Of a DNA stretch of 64,000 bases, positions 10,739 to 20,205 are shown in pieces. The notes under the pieces are model-generated. The model saw only the letters and a list, made by a program, of their open reading frames with translations, searched no databases and was not told where the DNA came from. The first letter of the stretch is position 1. Every line of letters begins with the position of its first letter. Origin of the DNA: Pyrenochaeta sp. MPI-SDFR-AT-0127 (Eukaryota; Ascomycota; Dothideomycetes; Pleosporales; Cucurbitariaceae); the NCBI GenBank assembly GCA_020747015.1, contig JAGTJM010000083.1, forward strand, positions 1 to 64,000. Reading direction: 5' to 3'. A program made the position numbers and the translations under genes.

Positions 10739-11227
10739 ACGGCCTGCACAAGGGAGGGGCGTACAAAGTACAATTTACGAAGTTCATGATAAGCGAAAGC
10801 GCAGGCCAAAAAGGGCGTTTGATGCAATGGTTTCTACGCTTTTTTTTTCTTCTTCTTCTTTAAAAACAAAAGATTTTGTCCCAAGCATAGAGAATTTTCC
10901 ACAAGTAGATATCCTCTTCACCATTTTGTCATTCTCGGGGAAAGCGCCACACTGTGCCATCTGAAAACGACATTGGTTAGTTTACATCTCTTGCTACAAC
11001 TAGATGCATGAACGTGGAAAATGGAGAATGGCAATTATAGAAGAAGAAGACCAAAAAGGCGGTGTCTTTTGTATATTAAAGCGGTGCATATTACAATACA
11101 TAGTGCTCAAAAAAAATAAGGGGACGAGAATAATGCGCTCTTACAAGTGTATTCCCCCTCTCCAACTCTTTCCCGTCTCCATGCCGTTCGCTTAACCTAC
11201 CCTACCCTACCTTACCCTGCCCAAACC

Positions 11228-11248
11228 CAGTCCAGTCCAGTCCAGTCC
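11228..11248. repeat. CAGTC pentanucleotide tandem repeat
   Basis: About four units of CAGTC, just after a run of TACCC-like units at about 11185-11220. It lies between two convergent genes. No function is apparent. Confidence 0.8.
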
Positions 11249-12358
11249 GAACCCAGCCACTACTCCCCCAGTCCCGGAAAGCCACAAGGAACCCAAAAAA
11301 TAACACACAAAGCCAAAGAGTAAACAAGAACTCGCGTACGGGGCTAAACGAGGCAGGAAGAAAGAAAAAAGGTGTCAATTACGGTATTAAAGTGCCGAGA
11401 TAAGTCAGGGCGTTGTACTTGAGCGGGGTGGCGAAAAGTAGTGTGCAGGTCTGTGTATAGAGCACTCGAAGCCAGAGAGGTTGTGTATCGATGTCGAAGG
11501 GCAAAGAGGATGGTTGATGAAAACCACATCTAAGTGTTGGCGCGGGACGTGTATGCTGCGAAAACCGTGCGTGCAACAAGCTGTCTAATTCGAGCGCGGG
11601 CGTGGCTATTCCGTTTTGTGCCCTTTGTATGACACGCCAGTGTCGTACAAATCAGGTCTGTGCAAATGTTACGAGACGTTTGGGTATCGTTGTCGTGGTC
11701 GACATTGAAGATCAGTATTGCGCAGAGCTGGAGTAAAGGGCAGGATGCGAGTCGGCGGTTTTGGGTGACTGGTATGGCGCAAAGGACACAGAAGTGGTCA
11801 AGAAGGCGACGAAATCGACTCGAAGTGTTGATGAACATCCAGATCGCGCGAGGAATCACAGCCATGTAGGCCTAGGAACTGGTATCATGGCTTCCCCCAG
11901 AGCAGCGTGAAGATTGTTCGAATCACCATCCATTACCGCACCGGAGCACCAGGCTCAGCCAGACCAAAAATACACAACTACTAAAAAATGTACGGAGAGG
12001 AAAATCACTGATATCCAAACTATGCCAAATGCAACATCTTCCAAATAAAACAATAACATCTCTTCTGTAATCGAGCGAATGAAAGTCAAGAGAAACAACA
12101 CATATCCCGTATGTTCATAAATGCTTTTTCGGGTACCCAAGTTCAAAATGCGGAGATCGGGGGCGCGGGCCATGTGGATGTAATCTCTACCATCGTAGCA
12201 TCATTCATCGTATGCATCATAAAGTCAATCCGGATATTGAGGGCCAAACTACAACTAAAGGCCGTAAACGTCGTCATCGTTCGTTTCAATGGTGCCATCG
12301 CACGTTTCGTTGAAAGAGTGGTGATATGTGCGACGGGATTCGTTCCGTTGTCGAGATC

Positions 12359-14265
12359 TTACTGTCCCACGAGGATCTCGACATTGGATTGGGAAGATAG
12401 CTCATCGCTGCCACGGTTCTGGTGGCCGTTTCGAGGGCGGCTAAAGCCCTGTCCTCGTTCTGGAAGTGGCCCGCGGGGCTGTCTCGATGGGCGATCATCA
12501 TAAGCATTACTGAAAGTTCGGTGGCCGCCAATGGGGCCAGGAGCATCCCACGACGTCATCTGTCTGAGTGCACGGGGACTGCTGTTTTGTCCAAAACCGG
12601 AACTGAGTTGCATGCGTCCCATCTCCCTTTCAAGGAGGCCCTCATCACGCTGCGACATGGAGCCTGTCGTGGGGGTGCCATTCGGGTTTGTGGAAGTGCC
12701 GCTGAAGCCGAGACCCTCGAGCGAGATGCCCCCAGGACGGCCGACAGGATGGCTTGCGGTGGATGGTGCGGGTGATGGGGTGTATGACCGAAGATCCGCA
12801 TAGGACTTGGCACCTCGAAGGTTTGGTACCGCATTCAGCCCGCCTGGCGAGTCTGGGAATCCCAAGAGCCCCGAAGGCTGTCTGTTAAAAGCGTTGTAGA
12901 ACCCTCCCTCGGCGCGAACATCGCTGAAGTCGGTAGTCGCAGCGCGATTGAGATTGCGACGAGGCTGCTCCATGTGGTTGGTGGGCATCTGTGGCATGGG
13001 GGGGCTCAGTCCCTGGTTGTTGTCGTGAACCTTGAAAATATGAACCTGGCGCTGCTCACCAGTGCCCTTTGACACGTGAGCAAGACCTAGCTGATGAGCC
13101 AGGGTGTGGATCATGCGGCGCTGAAGAGGTGCCAAGGTGGAGGGGAAGGTCATGCTATCCCTCTCAGGTGACTCTTTGAAGAGCAGCAGCTGTGAGTAGA
13201 ATTGTAGAACCTGGGGGTCGTTCAGGTCGACATCTGTGTTTTGTTTTGTCAGCAAAGCTGTGAAGAAGGATTGACCAGCGGTGAACGTACCAACAGCCTT
13301 CTGGGGGCCACCACGCATGCCAGACACGGGCGAGGGTGATGAGGCTGGAATATGAGAGGCGAGAGAGCCAAACGAGGGCTGGGACTGAAGGTTGCCACCC
13401 AGTGGTCGATGCTGTTCTTCAAGCTGTCCGCGGCGCTCGCGCTTCTCACGCTCGATGCGCTCGCGTTCGGCGAGAGGCAGCATCTTTTTGTATTCCACAC
13501 GCAACTTCCTGCCATTGAGCTCAAAGTGGTTCATCGACTCAATGACGGCAGCTGTCTCTTCAGCGGTGGTGAAGTTTGCAAAAGCCAGGCCCCTGAAGAC
13601 GCCATTGTCAAAGTGGTAGTTGAAGGCGTAGGGCAAGGGCAAGCGCAGGTCTGTCATGAGCTGCACAAGCTGCTCCTTCTTGACTGCAAAGGGGATGTTC
13701 TTGATTACAATAGCCGTGGGAATCAGCTCTTCATCGACATCGTGTCCGTAGCTGGCGTTCTGCATGGCGTTGAGGTTGCCGTTGCTAAGGCTGGGCAGAG
13801 CGAAGCTGGGCAGGCCCTGGGGCGATGGTTCCATCCATCCCTATAGCAAGAATATGTCAGCTTGTTGAAATTTGCAGGAGAGAGAGAAAAAAAAGGGACT
13901 ATCAAGCTCCATACCGAAGGCAGGGCGCTGCGAGCACCTCCACGCTGCTGCGACTTCATTCTGGCAGCGGCAGCACCTCCAAGCGAGCCCAGGCCATTTT
14001 GCGAAAAAGCATTCGAGTTCCAGCCGGCGGGAGCGCCCATGTCGTAGCCGTAGCCGGCGCCGTGGATGGTCTGGTTCAGGCGCTCGTAGTTGCGAGGCTG
14101 CTCGTAGCTCCGGGCGTGCTCGTCGGGGGTGTAGAGGTTGCCCTGGGGCACCTGGGCGTAGGCGTCGAACTGGCGCGAGGGCATGCGGTGCAGCGTACCC
14201 GTCTGCGGCTGGTTTCGATGGGAGCCGGGCGACCGTGACGTCGACTGGTCGTACGACGAGTACAT
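12359..14265 (-). CDS. PIN4: RRM + R3H RNA-binding protein (Pin4/Cip1/Cip2-like), 591 aa
   Basis: Exons, minus strand: 14265-13915, 13840-13291, 13233-12359. Intron 1 (74 nt) joins ALPS to GWMEPSPQ. Intron 2 (57 nt, GTACGT donor, GCTGAC branch, CACAG acceptor) is frame-neutral. An RRM spans about residues 160-237 (TAIVIKNIPFAV, RNP1-like GLAFANF), followed by a basic RERIEREKRERR stretch. An R3H domain covers about 302-370 (DPQVLQFYSQLLLF; RRMIHTLAHQLGLAH). The tail is disordered and Ser/Gly/Pro-rich. This RRM-then-R3H order is that of S. cerevisiae Pin4 and S. pombe Cip1/Cip2, which act in post-transcriptional control, stress and checkpoint responses; the exact role here is inferred. A retained intron 2 would add 19 residues without breaking the frame. 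Confidence 0.85.
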
Positions 14266-16129
14266 TGTGAGGGCAGAGTGTTGTGGTGAAGACTGGAGGT
14301 GCAGCGAGCGAGGGAAAATTAGGGCAGAGAGGTCAGGGTTGGTTTAGTACATTTGGTCCCAGGGCTTGGCGAGGCGGAAGGGATCCAAGCTCGCAGGCGG
14401 CGTGAAATGAGGGCAGAAAAAACCCGTCGCAAATAAAAGGCACGTCGCGCCCAAGGAAAATGGGAAAAAGGGGGGGAGGGAAATGAAGCTCGAGCAGCGC
14501 TGATGGGCGTCTCGAGGTTGGCTGGCGATGTTTTGCCTAAGGACAGGGTTGCGGGCCTTTCTCCTTTCGAGCCGCACCACGGTGGGTCGCGAGCGATGGG
14601 CTAACAGACGTCAGAGGGTCAAATGTCGCCTAAGCACGCGTCGCGGCGAAAGGGGGCGTCGTCGAGTGCAGGGCCAGAGGCAGGATGCGCTGAGCGTGTC
14701 GTGTGTCTATCGCAGCGGGAGAGTGCGTGGGCAATGTACGCATGCGTGAACTTGTTGGCCTGCCTCTCGAGGCCACTAACAGCGGGGAGAGCGGCTGGCC
14801 ACGAAAAGCCCGCCGAAGACAGCCTGGGATGCGACACGCGTGCGCCGCTTGGGAGGAAGAGGGCCCCCGACCAGTACGACACTGCGGGCTGAGTCACGAC
14901 GGCTTCAATCTACTCCTCCAAGCGGCAGGACGAACGAGGGGCAGACCAGAGACGATGGGTGAGCAGGCTACTGATTGGCTCTGCCGCTGCTGCTCCAATA
15001 AAAGCCTCGAGCGATGCAGGTGCTGCTTCCAGACGAACTTGGTGCCATGTCTTGGATATAGGGCCCATCCCCCGTCGTATCAAGCGCCTCGTTGCCCATT
15101 CAGACCAGCGACTCCCAGTGCAACCTGGTCCCTGGTGGCCATGGGACTCCCTCACGAACGGCCTATATAACAGCTACATTACCCGCAGTGTGGCTCACGG
15201 ATGTTGTTGGCCGCCGCTGCGTGCGAGCCAAAGGCCCGAATGCCAGGCGTACCACCGTCCTTCTGGAAGTTGGCGGCCCGTAGCGTTAGCTCCCTGCTAA
15301 ACGTGGAAGGGCCCAATTATACTTTCGCCGTCATCTCGGGGGGCCTGCGCAAGTAGACATTGTACGGCTGCGACAAACACACCTTGTGCCTTGCCCTCCC
15401 ATGCCGTCCCATGCCGTGTATCGCTCTACCTTCATCACTTTGTCGCATTCGGGCGGGGTTGCACTGAGCTATGGTAGCTTTGCCTCCGTCAGCAGCACAC
15501 GAGACACTCGGTCGGGTGCCCGGCCGTGGCATCAGCTGCCCAACCCTACATCGCCACCAGTCCCTCTTGCACACATGATTTGCCTTGCGCGCAGCTGAGC
15601 ACGGCGCGTCAAACACTGAAAGAATGAGGCGTCAGCCGTGAGGCGTGAGGCGTAGTCCAATATCTTTGACGAACACGATCTGCGTCATCCGATTTCGCGT
15701 TCACCCCCCTTCAAAAGCCATGGCAGCCTCCCTCTACCAATCCCTCCTCACCAGCTGCACAAGCGCACAAAAGCAGGCACAATGAGCGACAACAAGGTTG
15801 CACGGCATACATGGCAGCCAACGCTGCTTTTCATTCGGCGCGACTAAGGTTTGATCGCCTGTCACCATAGCCGCAACGAGCAACCGTCACAGCTTCCCGC
15901 TTTTCTAACCTTTCCGACTGGCTGAAGCACAATAACATTTCGTCGTAGGATCGCTTAGCCGCATTGCATGTCTAATCATGTGATCCTGACCACCACGTCG
16001 GGGCTGCGGCCGGCGCCTGAGGGAACTTTTTGCATGTGCTTCCGCTGCGCTTCATGGCCCGTGTCTGGAACAGCTTGCGCAGCAACTGGCACCTTTTTTG
16101 AGATTGCTCGTACCTTTGATACACTACCC
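14266..16129. other. Intergenic: upstream region of the PIN4-type gene
   Basis: 1.86 kb, GC-rich near 14.3-15.3 kb, with many overlapping short open frames in all six frames. None has a recognisable domain or a credible intron structure, so this is read as promoter and leader of the PIN4-type gene plus the 3' flank of LIN1. A short GAGGCGT direct repeat lies near 15627-15652. Confidence 0.5.
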
Positions 16130-17455
16130 TCAATCATCATCATCAAAATCAAGCAGCCTGGACCACTCAGTCTCGCCGACACGACGGTACTCGGCCCCAG
16201 CTGCAAATTGCCCACTCTCCTCCCATGCCTGCATCATCGCCTGGTCATACGGGCCGTTGATGTCTGCATCTCCTGCCGCGAGCCAACGGAATTCCCATTG
16301 CGCTGGCTCGGGATGTGGGTTCTTCCAATCTTCTCCCGTTTCGCGTTTATACTGCCGCATGATCATTTCGCGAGGGAGTTCGTAGATATCTTCAACGCCT
16401 CGGTCCGAGAGTCGGCTTGCGCATTCGGTGATGGATTCGATCGACGCTTTTGCCTTGACTGCTGCGGCTTCCTGCGATGGGTCTGCGTCCAGGTCCATGG
16501 CCTGGCTTTTCTTCTTCTTGGCCCAGCTGTTGGCTTGCTTCTTGGGTGCTGCCTTTCCGTATCGTACAAGAGCTTCCATGGGCGTTTCCCCCACGTCCAA
16601 GTGTCCAATAAGTGTCGACAAGACATCGCTAGTAATGATAGAGTCTTCTGCGCGCTCGCGAGCCTTGAGCTCGGCCTCCCTCATGTCATGTGCTTCTTTC
16701 GCCTTCCTCATGTCCTTCTTGGAGATGCCTTCTAACCACGAATCCTGTGCAGCCTCGGGGTCGTACGCTTTGCGCACAAAGTTGCCCGCCTCGTCGAATC
16801 GGCCCTCTTCCTGCTCAGCACTCATGTTGAAAGCGTCTAGCTTCGGAGCATGCTTCTTCTTGCTGCCTGCTCCAAGCTCCTCATCCATGTCAGAGTCTAT
16901 CTGGTCGCGTTCCTCATCATCTCCGCTCTCACTGCTGCTCTCGACCTCGTCTGTCTTGCCTTTTGGGTCAATGGAGAAGTCGGCCGCAACGTGGCCTCCA
17001 GATTTGCTATTCTCTTCCTGTCCCTCGATTTCATTGTTGTCTAGAAATCGCAGCTGTTTTTTCTTTGTCTGGTCTCTTCGCGATTCCTCGTCTTGGTCAT
17101 CATCTTTGTCGTCGGCTGCGAACATGTCGTCATCGTCATCTTCATCCTTTGTGGGCTTGTCCTTCTGGTTCCTCGCTTCTGCGCGCGCGTTGAAGTTTTC
17201 TGTAGAACTGTCTGAATCGTACCCGTCAATGTTGACTGCGTTGCGTTTGATTCCCGCGCCCTTTCCAATGACATCGGCTTCCAGCGCCGGGTCTTCTTCG
17301 TCTTCGGCGTCTGGCGCCAGAGTGGAGGGATTCCGTGGGTCAAAACGGGGTTTCTTCGCCGAGTGTTCGTCCCCATCCAAGTGGTGAGTTCGCGTAAATT
17401 GCTCGCCGGCGCGCTTTGGCCGCGCAGGGTTGTACGTGCCACTCGAGCTTGCCAT
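16130..17455 (-). CDS. LIN1: GYF-domain U5 snRNP protein Lin1 (CD2BP2 family), 441 aa
   Basis: Single exon. The ATG at 17455 (MASSSGTYNPARPKRAGEQF) is chosen because the frame upstream has only non-ATG starts. The N-terminal half is very acidic and Ser-rich with KKPRFDPRNPS near residue 30, typical of Lin1/CD2BP2. The middle carries EEGRFDEAGNFVRK and DSWLEGISKKDMRKA. The last 60 residues form a GYF domain, with WEFRW, INGPYDQAMMQAW and the terminal DFDDDD. CD2BP2 (U5-52K) binds proline-rich partners and associates with U5 snRNP before tri-snRNP assembly; yeast Lin1 is the counterpart. Nuclear splicing role is inferred from the family. It shares a 332 bp divergent promoter with UFD1. Confidence 0.92.
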   Translation of the reverse strand: MASSSGTYNPARPKRAGEQFTRTHHLDGDEHSAKKPRFDPRNPSTLAPDAEDEEDPALEADVIGKGAGIKRNAVNIDGYDSDSSTENFNARAEARNQKDKPTKDEDDDDDMFAADDKDDDQDEESRRDQTKKKQLRFLDNNEIEGQEENSKSGGHVAADFSIDPKGKTDEVESSSESGDDEERDQIDSDMDEELGAGSKKKHAPKLDAFNMSAEQEEGRFDEAGNFVRKAYDPEAAQDSWLEGISKKDMRKAKEAHDMREAELKARERAEDSIITSDVLSTLIGHLDVGETPMEALVRYGKAAPKKQANSWAKKKKSQAMDLDADPSQEAAAVKAKASIESITECASRLSDRGVEDIYELPREMIMRQYKRETGEDWKNPHPEPAQWEFRWLAAGDADINGPYDQAMMQAWEESGQFAAGAEYRRVGETEWSRLLDFDDDD

Positions 17456-17787
17456 GGCGAGAAATACGTGTCGCGTGACTTGGAGAGAAGAATAAATACA
17501 AAAGCGAGCGTCTTCAGAATACAGGCTGTGACGTCTACACAAGAATTAGAGAGCTCTGGGAGCTTGGGCCACCCGCGGCGATGCATAGCGCCGATGCTGC
17601 AGAGAGTGTGCGCAAACGGCATGGCCAGTCCACCGTAGCGTTACCTAGAACCCAGTCGTCATCCGCTTTCTAAGTATGCATCCTTCTCCGCTGTTCCCAA
17701 CCTGCCCCGTGTCTTTCTCCCTCATACTCAGTCTTTGCTTTGCACCAAACTACTCGCACCTTCCTCGCATACAGTCACCTCCCCATC
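17456..17787. promoter_or_regulatory. Bidirectional promoter of LIN1 and UFD1
   Basis: 332 bp between the start codons of LIN1 (minus) and UFD1 (plus). Pyrimidine-rich sequence on the UFD1 side (about 17680-17785) is common in fungal leaders. No specific factor site is claimed. Confidence 0.6.
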
Positions 17788-18963
17788 ATGGTAAGAGCGA
17801 CCCCACCACTGACCTCGTGCGCCTCCACTCACCACAGGCAGTTCAACCCTAATTTCTACAACGAAGACGATCCCATGGCTATGTACACTTCACTTCGCCG
17901 CGGTGGCGGTGCACCAAAGCGCTTCGACGAATACTTCCGCTGCTACCCCATCGCCATGCTACCCGGTCCAGAGCGCGAAGAGGCAAACCACGGCGGCAAA
18001 GTGTTCCTTCCTCCCAGCGCTCTCGACAAACTCACGCGGCTGCACATCACATATCCTATGCTCTTTGAGCTCATAAATGGCAAGCAGGGCCATAAGAAGA
18101 CGCATGCTGGTGTACTGGAATTCATAGCTGAGGAGGGCAAGATATACCTTCCGTATTGGGTACGTCGACATCGTGACTGCCATATAGACGCGTGCTAATG
18201 AATCGTACAGCTAATGGAGACGCTTCTGCTCGAGCCTGGTGACCTTCTACAAGTCAAGTCAACCGATCTTCCCCTGGGGACTTTCATCAAACTCCAACCG
18301 CAAGACCCCTCCTTCCTGGAGATCTCGGACCCAAAGGCTGTCCTCGAGAATGCATTCCGGAACTTCTCGTGCCTTACTACTGGCGACGTTTTCACTTTCG
18401 CGTACAACGACAATGTCTACAGCATAGCAGTACTAGAAGCCAAACCAGAACATGCAAGCAAGGCAATATGTACACTCGAGACCGATCTGTCTGTCGACTT
18501 TGCACCACCCGTAGGTTATCAGGAACCACAGAAGACGAGTGGCGCAAGCACACCACGGAGCGGCAAGGGCGTCATGGCCGGCAAGGGTGGAACACTACAC
18601 TCGCACGGTAGCATGGCCCAAGCGATCAACTATGCCGCTATTGCACCATCATCAACCACTGCTGCTGCGGGCGCGCGAGCAACCTCCTCAAATTTCCTCA
18701 CTGCCGGTCACAAGCTCGCCAAGAAGGGCAGCAAGGCACCAACCCCACAGGCTTCTACACCTATTGCCGGACAGTCCACAAACCCTCCACAGCTGATACG
18801 AAGGACCAACGGCCCACAACCGCTAAGGTTAGCTCCTGGTAAACTCTTCTTCGGATACGAGATCAAGCCGGTCAAGGGCAAGGAAGAAGATGGCGAACAG
18901 AAAGAATCAAAGCACTTTGACGGTGCGGGTCAGACGCTACGAAAGAAGAAAGGTGATAAATAG
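17788..18963 (+). CDS. UFD1: Ubiquitin fusion degradation protein Ufd1, 357 aa
   Basis: Exons 17788-17790, 17842-18159, 18211-18963. The first coding exon is only the ATG, followed by a 51 nt intron (GTAAGA...GGCAG), giving MFNPNFYNEDDP. The second intron (51 nt) joins KIYLPYW to LMETLLLEPGDLL. The Ufd1 N domain occupies about residues 10-200: PGPEREEANHGGKVFLPPSA, THAGVLEFIAEEGKIYLPYW, PLGTFIKLQPQDPSFLEI, AFRNFSCLTTGDV. The C-terminal third is low-complexity with LIRRTNGPQPLRLAPGKLFFG, resembling the Cdc48/Npl4-binding tail. Ufd1 with Npl4 recruits Cdc48/p97 to ubiquitinated substrates, including in ER-associated degradation. Starts at upstream in-frame ATGs are rejected because they would read through the intron. 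Confidence 0.95.
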
Positions 18964-19490
18964 TGGTTCTGCACGACAGACGGAGAAACGAAAATGGTCA
19001 GGAATATGGCAATGATTTTACTAGATGCAAAGCATTTCGCGGCGCTAACAAAGCATCTGGAAAGGCGAACATGGCTGAGTAGCGTTCGTGTGAGATACCT
19101 AGGATTTGAACGCATCCATCAATGAAACAATACACTTTAAGCACTTCGATTCTTGAATTTGAAGTTCCCTAGAAGCTCCCTTTATTCCCTTTCATTCTCT
19201 CCGACTGTCCACTGAACAATCACAAGACAGACCGAGCAAATCGAAGCATAAGCAAAATTTGGCAATCCTTAGCACTGCACTGATAGATCATCATATATAA
19301 AGGTGTTTTCACCAATCCATAGTCGCATATAGCACCCCAGCTAATTCACCTAGTCCCATGTCGTATATGCCCATGATCAGATTCAAAGCCCAAAAAACAC
19401 GCCAGAGGTACCAAGCCACCGATTCTTCTCGTGCATATCCATCTCCTCTCTGTCAAAGTTGTCACAATGGACAGGCAACGATGTCCAAAC
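18964..19490. other. Intergenic between convergent genes
   Basis: 527 bp between the stop codons of UFD1 and the small nuclear-protein gene. It is AT-leaning and consistent with two 3' untranslated regions. No gene or RNA signature was seen. Confidence 0.6.
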
Positions 19491-20205
19491 TCAGTCTTCA
19501 AACTCGAACTGCTGTTCCTCCTCCTTTACAACCACATGCACAGCATTCTCTTCACTGTCTGAGCTCTGGGCCTCGCGATCGCTGTCTAACATAGCTTCCT
19601 TGGATTTCTTCGCCTTTTTGGCACGAGGCTTCTTGGTCGGAGTTTCAGGCTCGCCGCCATCATCATCCGCAGCTCGTTTGCCGCCCCTAGGCTTCTTGGC
19701 CGAGTGGCCGGCGCCGCCGTCGGGGAGCTCCCAATTAAGACCATCGTAGAGATCACGCTGCTTTACGCGGAGGGCGGAGATACGATTGCGAATGCTGCCG
19801 GTTGTGATGCCTGAAGCGGGTGAATTGTTAGCTGCAATGACCTCAAGTGCGAGAAAAGAGTGCAAAGTCGAGGGGAATGATGAGCGGAAAGAATTCAGAA
19901 CAGAAGTGAACTTGTGTGAGTAGAAGGAGAAAACCTACCATTGAACGCCGAACTCAACTTCTCATACTCATCGGGTTTGACATAGCGGCCTTGAGTGAGG
20001 AGAAGAAGCTGTCAATCTATCAATTAGATGATTACATCGCCCATACTTTCGTTTGAAACATACCTTGTTGTCATTCGCGCCCTCCCAGCTAAACTTCTAT
20101 TCCCAGGATCAGCACAGCTGAAGCTCACACAAGTAGACAGAACTCGGAAAGGCTCACACTGCTCTCGCCAGCATCCCCGTTAGTTTTGTTCTTCTTGGGA
20201 GACAT
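19491..20205 (-). CDS. Small basic nuclear protein, Myb-like core, unrecognised family, 156 aa
   Basis: Four exons on the minus strand: 20205-20158, 20096-20064, 20008-19939, 19810-19491. The introns (61, 55 and 128 nt) keep frame and join MSPKKNKTNG... to KFSWEGANDNK, LLLLTQGRYVKPDEYEKL, SSAFNG and ITTGSIRNRISALRVKQRDLY. The conserved-looking core, residues about 17-70 with one Trp and a Q-G-R/S-I-R-N-R pattern, resembles the Myb/SANT-like helical proteins common in filamentous fungi. The C-terminus has Lys/Arg clusters (AKKPRGGKR, KKPRAKKAKKSK) suggesting nuclear localisation, then an acidic tail ending EFEFED-like residues. No enzyme motif is present. Function is unknown; a chromatin or DNA-binding role is inference. 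The second coding exon is only 33 nt. Confidence 0.75.

Larger units (their letters stand above)
10600..12358. other. Intergenic: convergent 3' flanks of HSF1 and the PIN4-type gene
   Basis: 1.76 kb with no supported gene. It holds several short tandem repeats (10710-10738, 11228-11248), a T-rich run near 10840-10860, and A/T-rich stretches expected of 3' untranslated regions and poly(A) sites. No tRNA or 5S signature was seen. Confidence 0.55.

Noticed and set aside
11185..11220. TACCC-rich units resembling telomere repeats
   Set aside because: The unit differs from CCCTAA, is short and imperfect, and lies between two housekeeping genes.
11910..11935. GTTCGAATC, resembling a tRNA box B
   Set aside because: No matching A box, acceptor stem or anticodon arm could be built around it.
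15968..16735. 255-codon plus-strand frame
   Set aside because: It is antisense to the LIN1 gene, including its GYF domain, and has no domain of its own.
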